DNA from: Branchiostoma floridae
Lineage: Eukaryota; Chordata; Leptocardii; Amphioxiformes; Branchiostomatidae
Length of the DNA: 64,000 bases
Direction of reading: 5' to 3'
Assembly (NCBI RefSeq): GCF_000003815.2
Contig: NC_049995.1
Coordinates: 1,290,330-1,354,329 of the forward strand
Below the pieces are notes generated by a model, which was given only the letters and a program-made list of their open reading frames with translations, did no database searches and was not told the origin of the DNA. The position numbers and the translations under genes are program-made. Positions 1-11,890 of the stretch are shown here, one piece after another (positions within the stretch are counted from its first letter, which is position 1; each line of letters starts with the position of its first letter).

Positions 1-36
<36 letters not shown>
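1..36. repeat. (AT)n microsatellite
   Basis: Uninterrupted AT dinucleotide run at the window edge. The following 300 bases carry no supported exon and are probably intron or upstream sequence of the first gene. Confidence 0.95.
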
Positions 37-38
<2 letters not shown>

Positions 39-351
39 TCATTGACAAAAGTTGATTTCGTCAATTACTAATATATTACTCTTCGGCAAGGCAGAGAATT
101 GACCCATTTCGAGTTCCAGCGGCCATTTTAAAAGTGCTCTCGCAAGAGTACATACTAGCGCGATTTCAAGAAAGCGAGGCCTGCGAGGAGCCTCAAGTCA
201 GAAGGTAAAGCTCTGATATTGTGGAAATACTAAACTTTACTTAACCAACACCAAGTTACCAACACAGATGAACTTTCATGCTAAGCTCTGATATTTGTAT
301 ATTTTGTCCCTGACACGCTATGTTGTTGTTGTTGTTTGTTTGTTTCAACAG

Positions 352-642
352 AACACGAAGAGTTGTCAGAAGTGCCGGCGGTGCATGGGGGATGGCAGCC
401 GCACCATCGTGCCGTGTCACCTGGTCAGCGACACCCTATGCTCTCCGCCTGTTCCCAACCTCTTCTCGGCGCTGTACCTGTCGGAGATCAGGAACAACTC
501 CTACACCAACATCCCCGGCGGGGACAAGTTGAAACTGCGGCCCATCAGGTCATCCAACGACTCGTACTTCAGCCGCGACCCTTCTTATCAGAACATCATC
601 CTGGAAAAGGCGGGGTTCGCTGTGGTGGACATCAACTACGCC
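352..642 (+). CDS. exon joining TNFR-type cysteine motif to first jelly-roll half
   Basis: Phase 0 to phase 0 exon of 97 codons. Cysteines at exon residues 5, 8, 11, 22 and 30 follow TNFR spacing. Residues from about 33 onward (starting NLFSALYL) continue without an intron into the first half of jelly roll 1, ending AGFAVVDINYA. That ending aligns with PGRVNVNYHQ and EGNVRFSFHQ in domains 2 and 3. Because both modules sit in one exon, the receptor-like and ligand-like parts cannot be two separate genes or an exon-joining error. Domain 1 lacks the phase 2 intron that splits the same position in domains 2 and 3. Confidence 0.65.
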
Positions 643-3600
643 GTAAGAAGCTCGTGCTATATTTTCTCTCTGTAAAAACGTGTTTTTTGTTTTTTGTTTT
701 GGTTGTTTCTTTGTATTGTTGTATGAACAAGTTTGTTCTCGCTTCCTTTTGTTCACGATTGGCCAATGCTGCGGAAAATGGTGTTGGGCACTCTGGAAAA
801 CCATGCGATCGATGCCTATACGTTTCAGCACAGGTGGAGACTTGCAGGATGGCCCGGGGCCAAAGTTCTTACAGCAGACTTAGCCCGGGCCCCGAATTCT
901 TCAAGAAGTTAGACAGCATTAGCGATGAACTTTAAATACTGACGAAATGAAGTGATCTACACAATCCAAAATAGTTCTCTCGGACATATATAAAGTCTTC
1001 TATTTCTTGTCATTTTCTTGTTTGTTTGCTTTTTTTAAGGTTATAATAGCAAACGGTTATAGTGCAATGTTCTTCATGGTAAGACTTTCATGCCAACGTT
1101 TTGTATGTTTATGTGTGGGCGCGCGGGTGTATTTGTGTGTGTCTAGATCTGTGTGTGTGCGGTTTAAGATATGTTGAATTTATGCAGTTTCCACAACCAT
1201 ACTTATTGCTGTATACGAGCATCGTACATGTACATATTACATTTTAAGCAAAATATATAAGGCCTTTTGGGGGTAACAGGATGAGATGACTATATGTTCT
1301 CTTACTCGTTCTACCATTAGTTGAGGCACACATGTGCCAACTACATGCAGCTGAGTGTAGACTGGGACGGCGTGGCCGAGGCCGGCACCCGGCTGAAGCA
1401 GACGGTGGGCCGGTACTACCAGAGCTCTACTGTCAGCACGGCCATGGCGGTCACTCCGGGGGAGACTCTCGGTGTGGAGATCCGCAGCAACAACCGAGAA
1501 TGTTTCCCGCCGGGTGACAGGGCGCCCACACAGCTGAAGGAGGTACACAGTATCCATGTCATGTCATGTATTTTGGGTCTGCCATGATGGGAGGGGGGGG
1601 GGGGGCACTTAACTTATACAGGCGGCGTCAATGAGGTAGTAGAGCATAGTATTCATTCGCGCCCCCTGGTCCATGGCGCAGAATGGAAAGTAGTACCAAG
1701 AAAATTCATAAGGCAGGGTGAAAAAATCTACGTGAGAGACAGCCAGTTACTTGCACAACGGATTAACACACAATTCTGTTAATTGCATGGAATCCCCAAA
1801 TCCCAAACCGGAGCGGTCCAGCTAAATAACTTGGCATTATTGCAACAGCCGGATAATTGCACGAAATTTACTGGCTAATGGGCCGTGGAATTCAGTGGCT
1901 TTAACTGTACAAACATCGCGCACTATAGGTTCAAACATGTCATGGCAGTTGTTGTATGGTCGCTCAGCGATGGCAGTATAGTCGGAAGAGGTTTGATCAC
2001 AGCGCCCCAAGCCACGGGTATGAATATAACACTCTTGCAACCTGTTTTGATTATTCAGGTTGCGGACGTGGAGAGGTCCGGCCCTTTCAGCATTCTCTGG
2101 CTCTCCCACAAGACTGGTGCCGCACTGCTGAAGGCCTCCATGCAACAGGCAACCTACGAGGGCTCCTGGCGGGTAGACTTTGAACTGCAGTCAATATCAG
2201 ATCCATACATGTTGCAACTGAAATCTTCAAATTTCATCAGGTATTTCTGAACAAATTTTAATCTTTTGTTCTTCATGCAAAAGCGGCACCTAGCTTTAGC
2301 AGTGATTATTGCTCTAAGACAGACGGCATTACCTACACAAGAACTTATAATACTGCTATTTGTGTAAAGGTTGGTCAGGATGATGATGCTTTTCGCATAC
2401 GTTGCGCTCGTCGATGAGGCGTTTAAGCAAACTTTCTTTTTTCTACTTTTTTTAAAATCTTATCAGCCCATATAAAATAACAAGATATGTTCCTAGTACT
2501 CTTTTGATAAAAACAGTCGATTGATGGTATAAGTTGCATTTGCGCGATTACTTAAATTTTTTCACCTTCAGAAATGTCCTTCATTTTCGCAAAAAAATGT
2601 GGCCTTTCTAGTTTCCCTTGCAACGGCAATAACAGTAAGCTTCGTCTGTGTCTTAATGTTTGATTCGCTTTATTTTATTGATTTGATTGTTTGTTTGTTT
2701 GTTTGTTTGTTTTTCCCAGTTTTCGCCGGGAAGGAAACGTGCGGTTTTCCTTCCATCAGGCTATGTACCTGCAAGGCTTAGCGTGCTCCGGGCCGGAGGG
2801 TGTGGTCATGGTGCCCAAACTACTGCGCAGGGGCGGCGGAACAGTCAAGGTGGGTAAATAAGTTGTAGTTGTATAAGTGGTGTTTGAATCACATACTGTA
2901 AATGCATTTAAGTTCACGGAGACTTAATTTTGCGGTAGCAGGAAAATGAACTTTTAGCGGTGGTTTTAATTTCGTGGTAGCACCGTGCGCTGTAGTCTCT
3001 TACTGCCATGGAAAAATGTTCACGGTGGTTTTAAATTCGTGGTGAAGCGGCCGCTGTGAAAACCGCGAACATTAAACAATTGCGAAAGTTTCTGCATTTA
3101 CAGTTCGTCGTAGAGTGAAATTTGTTATCACCAAGCACAGTAGGGTTATCTTCTCTGGATACTTCTAAAGAACGCTTGCAGACAGTACAAAAAGTTAGGT
3201 GTGATGGGTCGTTCAATTTAATATAACCAGCTGCTGTCGAAGAGGTGTGTTACGACGAAGGGCAGTTATACCCGCCCGGCTATATATTTTAGATACAGAT
3301 ACAGAATCTATTACAAATCATTTTCTTCCTCTTTGCAAAAAATCTTTATGCTTGGATACATTGCTAGAAATAATCCAACTTTTCATAGGGACTGTTTCAG
3401 TTTCCAGTGCAATTTAATTATCATATGGTTACGTTCTGTGTTTGTAAAATCCATAGTTGAAGAGTTTTATTTTGAGCTTTGTTCCAACACAACGAAAATA
3501 CTCCCAATGAATTTTCAGTCGATCTCACCAACATCTGTGTTCACGTTTTACTGCGCTGACATTTCGGAAGTCGGAAGTGTATTGACGTCAGGGGTGAATC

Positions 3601-6198
3601 AAAAATTGACGAGATCGACCAAAAATTCATGGAATTGTTTTCGTTGTCTTGAAACAAAACTCAAACTTTACAGCGTGGTATGATTGTAACGTTATACGTC
3701 TAAACCAAAGTATCTTCCTAGAAACGTCGATGAAGGTTAGACAACTGCTTTTGGCATATTTTCCTAGAATTGTTGTATTAGTCGTAACTGTAAAATGAGA
3801 GTAAATACAGATAACTGTTATAGTTTTCTCCCAGTTACTACATTGAATTACAACATTACTATCTAATTATGAGATTACTCATAACCAGTATTTTTGTTCT
3901 CGTTTCTCTTGTTCTGCTAAAATAGCTGTTGCAGCACATGAACGTCGGAGTCAACATGCAGTACATGACGCTGGTGACAGGGGCCGCTGTTCCCGTCCAG
4001 GCTGGTGACCGACTGTTTATGGAAATCGAGAGCGCACGTGACTGCACCATGTACTTCCTCGGGTCGGATTTAGGTAAGAAAGCGAAGCATTACACAGTAC
4101 AAGTGACCACTATGGGTCGATGCCTCTGTACGATTGACTCAAAATCTAGGTAGAAATGACTGTAAATTGTACTCTACTTCGCTCTTGTTATTTTCCTCGA
4201 CCGGTAAGCCGCAAAACGCGTGAATGACTGACCATATAATCTGTTCATTTGTCAATAGGTCCAACATCCGGAGCACTGAATCTGCTTTTGCACCCCTACT
4301 GGCCACCGCCACCATAGATAACCACTTTGTTCTCTAAATATTTCACCGTCCTAAAAACTTCTACCTGGAAGCTATGTGACTCCACTGAGCACCCCCCCCC
4401 CCCCCAAAAAAAAGTCTAGGGTCGGCAGGTTTTTGTGGGTAGTTATAGGGAAACAGGAAACACAACATTTTTTCCTAAGCTTAGAGCTTTCTTTTGTCTT
4501 AGAGCTGTGATCTTCCTGGAGATGGTAGGCTGATTTATATTGATTTAGGGGGTACAGTTTGTTTGCCACCTTGCTATCTCGTCCATCTCCAGGAATCGGC
4601 GGGTTGAACGTGCTTTGGCTGCCCCACCAGAAGTCTGCTGTCCTGATGGGCGAGCTGTACAACAACGGACAGCTGGAGGGGGTGGCTCAGAGACAGGTGC
4701 TGCGCTTCACCGAGAAGAACAACACCGACCCCACCGTGCTCAAACTCAACAAGAACGGCAGAGTCACGTGAGTGTTGCCTAGCGACGTTCATTAGGTTTG
4801 ATTAATTCGGTCTAACTTACGGTGGACTCTCACTGCACTTGTGGCTTTGGCTAGAACCGTCTCTCTGATAGAACCATAGCCCCGTGTTTGAGGAAAACCA
4901 TATATCGAGCACGTTAAATAGTGTCCTTCCCTGTGTGAGTTGTTTAAAACCTACAGTCCTGTGGCCGCATATGGTACGGGCCGCAATTAATGTCGTATGA
5001 GGTCACCTGATTTAGCGCGAAATGTCAGACGCTCCAGACCCTTGAGATTTTGCCCCTCCTATTGTAAGTTCCTCGCAATTCAGCCCCTGGCTGCGATGAG
5101 AGAGTAGTAGGTCACCCAATAAGATTTTATTTGATACATATACCAATATTAAGGTACATGAATAAATCACATTAGCTCCTCCATTTAACGTCCTATCTGA
5201 GGGCGGCCCTTACCGAAGCTAGGTACTCATTTTCACCTGAAAAGTGAAATAAAGTGAAGTGAGGAAAGTCGTGTAAAGTGCCTTTCCCTAAGCGAACCCG
5301 TTACCTCTGGGGTCTAGGTCAAACTCCTAACTGATTGAGCTACTAGATAAAGAAGAAAAGCATTTCTATTGTATGTATTCCTCCCCAGGTTTTTGAAGCC
5401 AGGACGAGTGAACGTGAACTACCATCAGAACATCATCCACTCGTGTGACTACGCCAGCATCACAGCGTACTATCACGGCCTGGCTATATCGGACCCCGTC
5501 CCCTTCATGCAGCAGGTACGGACTTACAGACTCCCAACATGTCAACACTAAGCGACGATTTTTCCACATTTTATTCACAAGTCATAAATTACAGAACATT
5601 CACAAATATTCTCCTACTCATTTGTATCACCATTTAACATACGACTAAATAGACACAACTTTAACCCTATCCAGGCTCATTCGGCCCGCCTTCGTATTTT
5701 CAAAACGGCTAATTGTACAATCACTAAATTTGCCGAAGGCTAATAGCAAGTACATGGTAGAAACATACTAGTAAGAAAGATACGTGTGACAATGAACACT
5801 GATCAGTAAGCATCATTCCCAACACATGCACATCTAAACATGCTCTCGCGAGAGTACAGCGTGACGAGAATGCACGTGAGCTCGCACGAAAGCGAGGACC
5901 GGGAAAGTTGATGTTTGTTTCAGATAGTCTTTACCCAGGGTGGCCTGCATGGATCATGCAGATCTAACTATACTGTTTATTACGTTCCGTCGTAGTCGTA
6001 TCACAACATCCTTTGTATATATTTCCACAGGTCCTTGGTAACACTAACGCGAAAGCGGAAGGCATCTACCTTAGCGGGTCGTACGACGTGGAGGAAGGTT
6101 CCCAGATCTACCTACAGATGACCTGCAAACGGGGCAGGATCAACGGGGTGGGGGAGGGGCACTTCAGCACGCTGTCTGTACTCTGGATCATGCCGTAG
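352..6198 (+). CDS. TNFR-motif plus triple TNF/C1q-like jelly-roll protein (5' end outside window)
   Basis: Eight exons (352-642, 1321-1542, 2059-2240, 2720-2849, 3926-4073, 4593-4767, 5389-5515, 6031-6198) have AG/GT borders and matching phases, and join to 480 codons plus TAG. Seen: residues 5-30 carry CxxCxxC...PC....DTLC, the pattern of a TNF-receptor cysteine-rich domain. Three repeats of about 145 residues follow. Each has a G.V...HQ-type strand, a GD/EGS turn, and a final strand ending in LW[LI], with the tryptophans near residues 185, 333 and 477. This matches the order of strands in TNF/C1q jelly rolls, where the last strand is usually an FG.[FL] motif. Domains 2 and 3 share introns of phase 2 and phase 0, so they look like exon-level duplicates. 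Known: TNF-fold proteins trimerise and bind TNFRs outside the cell. Inferred: a secreted or type II signalling protein. Signal or membrane segment is not visible because upstream exons are missing. Fold assignment is by pattern only; C1q-like is the alternative. Confidence 0.68.
1743..1876. mobile_element. short Tigger/pogo-like MITE copy, in an intron
   Basis: Ends resemble CAGTTACTTGCACAACGGAT and GGATAATTGCACGAAA...ACTG, so the outer parts are inverted repeats containing TTGCAC/ATTGCACG. A second copy of the same family lies at 23586-23727. No transposase is encoded, so it is a non-autonomous relic. Confidence 0.6.
2894..3105. mobile_element. TACTGTAAATGCA MITE, copy 1
   Basis: Starts TACTGTAAATGCATTTAAGT and ends TTTCTGCATTTACAGT, giving terminal inverted repeats. 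The interior carries CGGTGGTTTTAA motifs and GCGAACATTAAAC. A closely similar copy lies at 46299-46505, where flanking TA is present on both sides, fitting a TA target duplication of the Tc1/mariner type. Confidence 0.8.
4366..4480. repeat. dispersed repeat with C/A homopolymer core
   Basis: Contains AAGCTATGTGACTCCACTGA, a run of about 14 C then 8 A, AGTCTAGGGTCGGCAGG and AACAGGAAACACAACATT. The same blocks occur in reverse orientation at 41265-41385, and the AACAGGAAACACAACA block recurs at 41612-41640. Lies in intron 5 of the first gene. Confidence 0.65.
4847..5110 (+). mobile_element. SINE body and tail (headless copy), intronic
   Basis: Shares with the complete SINE at 21975-22335 the blocks CCGTCTCTCTGATAGAACC, CCCCGTG, GAGCACGTTA and GTGGCCGCA. 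It also shares the tail GTCGTATGAGGTCACCTGA...TTAGCGC...CTTGAGATTT.GCCC. The RNA-derived head is not recognisable here. Confidence 0.7.
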
Positions 6199-6844
6199 AC
6201 TGTTACGTTGTCGTTGTTGCTATATCCAACTTTTTCAACAATTACAATCAAAATTAAAATGAAGAACGAAGACCACTTTTATACCAAACCGTTTTGTGAA
6301 GTTTGTGTAATTTCATGTGGAATATCATTCAGTTCAGTTCATCCTCAGAGAGGTAACACCAGCGTCTCCGCATGTTTCTGTCCAGCATGGTTGAACGGAG
6401 CTCGAATATAAATATGAATAGAGAAAGGCACTACTAAAGAACTAATGTGTGGACAAAGAAGTCAAAAGATATATTTGAAGAATTTTTTCGAACATACATT
6501 TTTGTTACGTTAAAAGGCTACAATGTTATTTGGCTATTGTTGCCTGTCTTGTAAAGTGTACGTAGATTTTATTTAAGACATTTAAGGCTCTGTGTTTTCA
6601 AAAATATATTAACCATTTGCAACAATCTTGAATCGCAATGTAAGGTGACAAAAAAACGAGACGCAAAAGAAAGGACATATTGCTCTTTTAAACTGAATGA
6701 TGTTTTTCCCATGCTCCTTGAAAATATATCAGTTTTGTCCCTCTGTGTTTCTTGGTAAAATCTTAATAATTTTTTAAAAACTGGTTTCACACAATGTATT
6801 CCTTACATTTACATGGTGAAATTCCTTTAGCTTTTATCATTTTG
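6199..6844 (+). promoter_or_regulatory. 3' UTR and polyadenylation region of the first gene
   Basis: An ATTAAA variant poly(A) signal at 6253-6258 lies about 55 bases after the stop. The rest up to the minisatellite is AT-rich without a supported exon or repeat match. Confidence 0.45.
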
Positions 6845-8245
6845 GCTCAAGGCATGCAGGGAGACAGGCAGATAGGGAGACAGTAGACAGGAATGCAGCA
6901 GGCAGGTAGGCTGACAAACGGGGAGACCGACAGGGAGGCAAACAGATGACAGAAAGACAGACAGGGAGGCAGACAGATAGGGAGACAGACGGGGAGGCTA
7001 ACATACAGAGAGACAGACATGGAGGCAGAGAGACAGGGGGACAGACAGACAGGTAGACAGACGGGGAGGCAAAAATACAGAGAGGCAGACAGGGAGGCAG
7101 AGAGACAGGGGGCAGACAGACAGGGAGACAGACACACAGGGAGACAGACACACAGGGAGACAGACAGGCAGACAGACGGGGGCAAACAGATAGGGAGGTA
7201 GGCAGATAGACAGGGAGGCAGACAAACATAAAGACCTACAGAGAGACAGCCAGACAGGGAGACAGACAGACAGGGAACCAGACAGGGAGGCAGACAGACA
7301 GGGAGTCAGGAAGGCGGGAAGACAGGGAGACAGACTTCGAGGTAGACAGGGAGGGAGACAGGCAGACAGGGAGCCACACAAACAAGCAGGCAGCTGGCCA
7401 GACAGACAGACAGGGAGGCAGACAGACGGGGAGATAGACAGACATGTAGTCAGACTGACAGGGAGCAAGACAGACAGAGAGACAGGGAGGCAAACATACA
7501 GGCAGGGTGCGGCAAGACAGGAAAGTGACAGACTGGGAGGCTGACAGACATGGAGGCAGACAGACAGGGAAACAGATACACATTGAGGCAGCAGGCAGGG
7601 AGGCAGACAGACAGGTCGACAGACAAAGGTAGACAGACAGAGAGGCAGCAGACAGGGAGGCAGACAGGCAGGAAGCTTGAAGGAGACAGACAGGGATTTA
7701 CCAGACAGACAGGCAGACCGATAAACAGGATAGCAAGAAATACGGGTGACAGACTTGGAGGCAGACAGACAGGGAGGCAGACAGACAGGGAGTGAGACAG
7801 GCAGGAGCTTGAAGCAGACAGGCAGCGATTCACCAGACAGGGAGGCCAACGGACAGGAAGGCAGACCGACAGAAAGAGATACAAACAAGGAGCAGGACAG
7901 ACAGGAGGCAGGCAGACAGGTAGACAGACAGATGGACAAACAGGGAGGTAGACAGGGAGGCAGAGAGGTAGACAGACGTTGAGGCAGACAGGAAGGGAGT
8001 CTAAAGCAGACAGACAATGATTTAGACAGACAGATAGACAGACAGACAGGGAGCATGACAGACAGGGAGCCAGACAGACAGGTAGGAAGACAGACAGGCA
8101 CTACAGACTGACAGAGAGATTGGGGGCAGACAGTAATGGAGGCAGACAGACAAGGAGCTAAACAGACAGGGAGGCAGACAGACAGGGAGACAGACAGAGA
8201 GACAGGGAGGCAAACAGACAGGCGGGCAGACAGACAGCAAACCCA
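6845..8245. repeat. (GACAGACAGGGAGGCA)n minisatellite, about 1.4 kb
   Basis: Degenerate tandem array built on ACAG/GACAGACAGGGAGG with a unit of roughly 12-16 bases. It opens long frames in several registers, including a 433-codon minus-strand frame rich in CLSVCLPV. These frames are products of the repeat and not genes. Confidence 0.95.
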
Positions 8246-8400
8246 CAGACCATAATCAGGTGCGACCTGAGCCAAGACTACATCGAAGGAGGAACGCACA
8301 CTACAGTCCCTCCAGACATCCTGCCGACTTCACTAGTACCAGACATCACCATTCAGGATCCTATACAACAAACACTGAACTTGGTTAATGAAAGAAACTT
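8238..8400 (+). pseudogene. retroelement-like coding remnant
   Basis: Right after the minisatellite one frame reads IIRCDLSQDYIEGGTHTTV followed by PPDILPTSLVPDITIQDP, ending before GTAAGT at 8407. The PD-I-I-D pattern recalls the C-terminal nuclease-like tail of some non-LTR retrotransposon polyproteins. No flanking exon in a matching frame was found, so it is most likely a fragment. It could instead be an isolated exon of an unknown gene. Confidence 0.35.
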
Positions 8401-9600
8401 GCACAGGTAAGTTACAGGGCTAGCCTTGTTACAGTTGAAGCAGGGAGCAGAGGGTTGAATTAACGGCGAGAACACTGCAAAGCTGACGTCGCTCTGTCCG
8501 GTAAGCTACAAAGACCGTGAAGTTAGACATCTTAAAAGTAGACTGGGAAAGTGCCACTTTATGCACCCTATGCTATCTACTGTGCTAAAAACACGCCTAC
8601 ATGGGACTGTATACGTCAGGACTGTTCATCTACAGAAACTAGCTGTGAGTCATCAGTGTCTAAATATTATCAAAAGTAAGGTTAATTTTTTTAAACGCTT
8701 TCAATCTGTCCGATTACATTGTAATTCTTTAATACCTTACGCCCTCTTGATAAACAAAGGGCTGTCCTAGGTTTTAGTGTGTACATTCATCTTCTGAAGA
8801 ATAAAGATGATTTTAACCCCCTGTCTCAGTCACTACAAAGTGCAACAATGTTCCATATTGTGATGGACTCTCTGCGCATTCTTCACGCCCGGTATCGCTA
8901 AACCCGACACTTTAAAAAACTTGCGTAAATTAAACAAAAACTACACAATAACGACGACAAGCTTCCCAAATTCTTCACTGCGTTTGTGTATTGTGGCCAA
9001 TTTTAAGATAAACAGTACAATTTTTTAAAGACTTTTGACAAATTTGTTCGCCGGCGACATGTTTTCCTGGTACGGCATTATGCATTAATTTGAAAAACCC
9101 TTCCTCATTGACTGTACCTAATCAGGTCATCGCTTTCGCCAGGTACCGAGCGTAAAATTCATTTAGCCGCGACGATGCAGCTGGGACACATACGTCACGC
9201 GCGGCAACGTGACTATATATGGTAACACACAGGAAAGGCGGCGGGCTCAGTGAAAATATGAATACTGTTAAAAGCTAGAGCTGTATTTTTGCAATATTCA
9301 GACGCTCCAGCCTTGTGGATCAAAAATGTAACCTGGCGATGCTAACTAGAACTGCAACCTATCGTGGTCAAGAGTCGTCGATTCGAAATGCATTACGCTA
9401 AACTATTGTATGGAACGATGGAACTGCTACCAAATATACCAACAGTATATACTACACTACTAAAAAGGCAATGTCATAGCTAAACTTTATATCCGTTCGC
9501 ATAATTAGAACGCACCTACGGGAAAGGTCACCTAGCACCCAACTACATCCCGGACAGTAGCGGTCTGCAACCATTTCTTAACTTATCCTCTTCATATTAA
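8401..9600. other. no gene recognised
   Basis: Mixed-composition sequence without a convincing open frame, splice pair or repeat match inside the window. Confidence 0.5.
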
Positions 9601-9970
9601 ACCTATACTGGCCAGAATAAGTAACAATAATGTAAAAGACAAGTATTTTGAATCTCTGATGAAGTTGATTGGGGAGTTAATTGCTTCACTCTATATGGTC
9701 GTTTTTTGTTTTAGTTTTTGCCAACCAACACATTGCTATCAACAATATATTAACTGTACGTGAAATTTAAGTTTTCAAATTCTAATTTCTGGTTGCTGAC
9801 CAATGAAATTCTGTTAAATGTATACAAGGACAAATGTGTAAATGACTGTACTGTCGAAGAAAAGCCAAAGACCTAGCTTATGACATTTGCCCTTCCAATT
9901 AACGATTTTGTGGTTGAATGATCATCAAAGAAACCCTTACGTAAGATCGTCACTTTCCCACGATTGCATA
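9600..9970. repeat. single dispersed copy of the 287-bp satellite element
   Basis: Carries GTAACAATAATGTAAAAGAC and, at 9820-9965, the run of blocks AAATGACTGTACTGTCGAAG, ACCTAGCTTATGACATTTG and CTTACGTAAGATCGTCACTT. These also define each unit of the array at 12620-13850, but are more diverged here. Confidence 0.75.
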
Positions 9971-10164
9971 GAGGAACGTTGACCGGTGGAGGTCATTTTT
10001 TTTGGCCGGTATACAAACGATCTTGCCAAAAAATAACAGAACAAAACTTCTCTATCCATGTCTGTTATAGACACAACACATTTATTTCATCACCAGATGT
10101 TTTTAAAGTAGACGATATTCTCCAATCTTGGAGATCCATTAAAAACGTTGGGAAACAAATTTTT

Positions 10165-10500
10165 CAACGCTCCAAAAGCCACTTGCATATGCAGCTTCGT
10201 GCAGGTAAAATTGGAGCTGTGCAGGTTTTTCTGGTGTCTACTTGCAGCTTTTCTACACAGGTCCATGTACTGGGTTCGGTACAGAAATCTCCTGTGATGC
10301 AGGTGTATATGTGGATTGTTATTAGCTGCATTGACTGTTACCAGCTGTAAGGTATAAGATAAAAAAAGCAATGGTTCCTGAGCAATTCTAGTATCATCCA
10401 TACTCAGATCAGAGTGTTGCAGATAAAATTTGTCTGGTGCAGGTAATTTTAAATATTACTTGCACCGATACAGGAATGCTAAAAGTACGTCGAGCCCATA
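10165..10500. mobile_element. CAGGGCTC-type MITE, diverged copy
   Basis: Aligns end to end with the reverse complement of the element at 62939-63267. Shared blocks are TTGCATATGCAG, TGCAGGTAAAATT, TCTGGTGTCTAC, GTGGATTGTTATTAGCTGCA and TTGACTGTTACCA. Its termini have decayed to CAACGCTC and GAGCCCAT. An apparent 128-codon frame (9964-10350) is only this repeat. Confidence 0.75.
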
Positions 10501-11541
10501 TCAATATCAATAACCTTAGTAAACCAACCTAAACTAAACACATACCACACTTGAACCTTATAGTGAGGCTGCGGTATCACAACTCAGGCTTGGTAAACTC
10601 ATGCTCTGGGGTAATAGTATCGTCAGCAAATAATAGAGCAAAAATTTTGATTCATACGGATGCCAATTCAGCTTTGATAAGAAATGAAAGACGACCAAGA
10701 ACAGATTTTTGTTGAAAGGACCTAGAATAGATCTTGTTGTACAACACATTTTAAGATGATATATTATTTTCATTAGTTATAAATTTGTTTCTGTTTGTTA
10801 AAACGTGTGTTAGCAAATACATATAGCGGAGTTGTTCATACTTAAACTGTTTGTTAAAGAATATAAATTATCTACATTATTAAACGTTTTAAAAAGTCAT
10901 TTAATAACTCCTATATTAGTAATTTGTACCATCCATTGTCTTTTACATTTCCGTCGGATCCGTGGTTTCTTATGTTTTATTTATTTGAACTAAAAAAAGT
11001 GAATGTATCATTTTCTTAAGTTGTGGTTATTTGGTCAACAAGTCGTAACAGTGCCTTGTACGTAATTCATTAAGTTCTTTTCATATTATCTATGAATGGT
11101 TTTAGTTGTTAAATTCTACAAACATTTGAAATGGATTGTTTCTCAACATTTTTAACACCTTCCTTTCCTTCAGTCACTCTAGTACTGTTGTTGTTTTAAT
11201 TGAACATTTATACATTGATTAGAATGCAGATAGCAATCCACTCAATCTGAAACAACTTATATTGGCGCCGCTGTCAAAACAAAATGAAAATAGCATATAA
11301 TATAGGGTTGATGACCCGCTTCCTTCGGTGTATATATACGGTGCCATAATTCCTATAACCCACGAATAAACGACCGAGTCCGAATATTCTTGCACCCATT
11401 GGAGCATTTTGATAGTTACAGTTGCATTGAGATGTGAATCGATCTGATAATTGAATACATCGAGAATTTATGACAGGATTGGATAGTATTCAACCTTATA
11501 AATAGGATATACAGGATTGAATTATTCAACAGTGCCTATTC
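10501..11541. other. AT-rich stretch, nothing recognised
   Basis: No splice-supported exon, tandem array or repeat match was seen. Confidence 0.5.
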
Positions 11542-11890
11542 TTTATGCCTAGGTTACACATAGCCGAATTTAGCTCCCGAACACCAGCCGACCCTTAGCC
11601 GACTCAGGTCGGCTGTTGTTCGGGAGCAGTCTGACCACGCCTATCTTTTAGCGCCGAACATGTCCCGAACATGTCCCAACCATTTCCCGACCAGTAAATG
11701 ACTTACTCTCGACTGTGTCCCGAATGCTAACTAACCTATTACCAACCATCCGACCAGCCGACTCACCCGAACGCCGGCCGACTCATCCGAACGCCAGCCG
11801 ACTACAGCCGACTAGCTCCCGAATCACTCCTAAACCATAGTCGGGAGAGAGTCGGGAGCCAAATTCGGCTATGTGTAACCTAGGCATAAA
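11542..11890. mobile_element. 349-bp MITE with 39-bp near-perfect terminal inverted repeats
   Basis: The left end TTTATGCCTAGGTTACACAT and the right end ATGTGTAACCTAGGCATAAA are inverted copies. They stay paired for 39 bases with one mismatch (11542-11580 against 11852-11890). The interior is rich in CCGAAC, GCCGACT and CGGGAG, partly as short tandem units. Without coding potential it fits a MITE. A clear target duplication was not seen. Confidence 0.85.

Noticed and set aside
6837-8299. Long minus-strand frames up to 433 codons rich in CLSVCLPVC
   Set aside because: Created by the GACAG-type minisatellite; several registers are open at once and none has a domain or splice context.
9964-10350. 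128-codon frame
   Set aside because: Lies over a CAGGGCTC-type MITE that has two other copies in the window.
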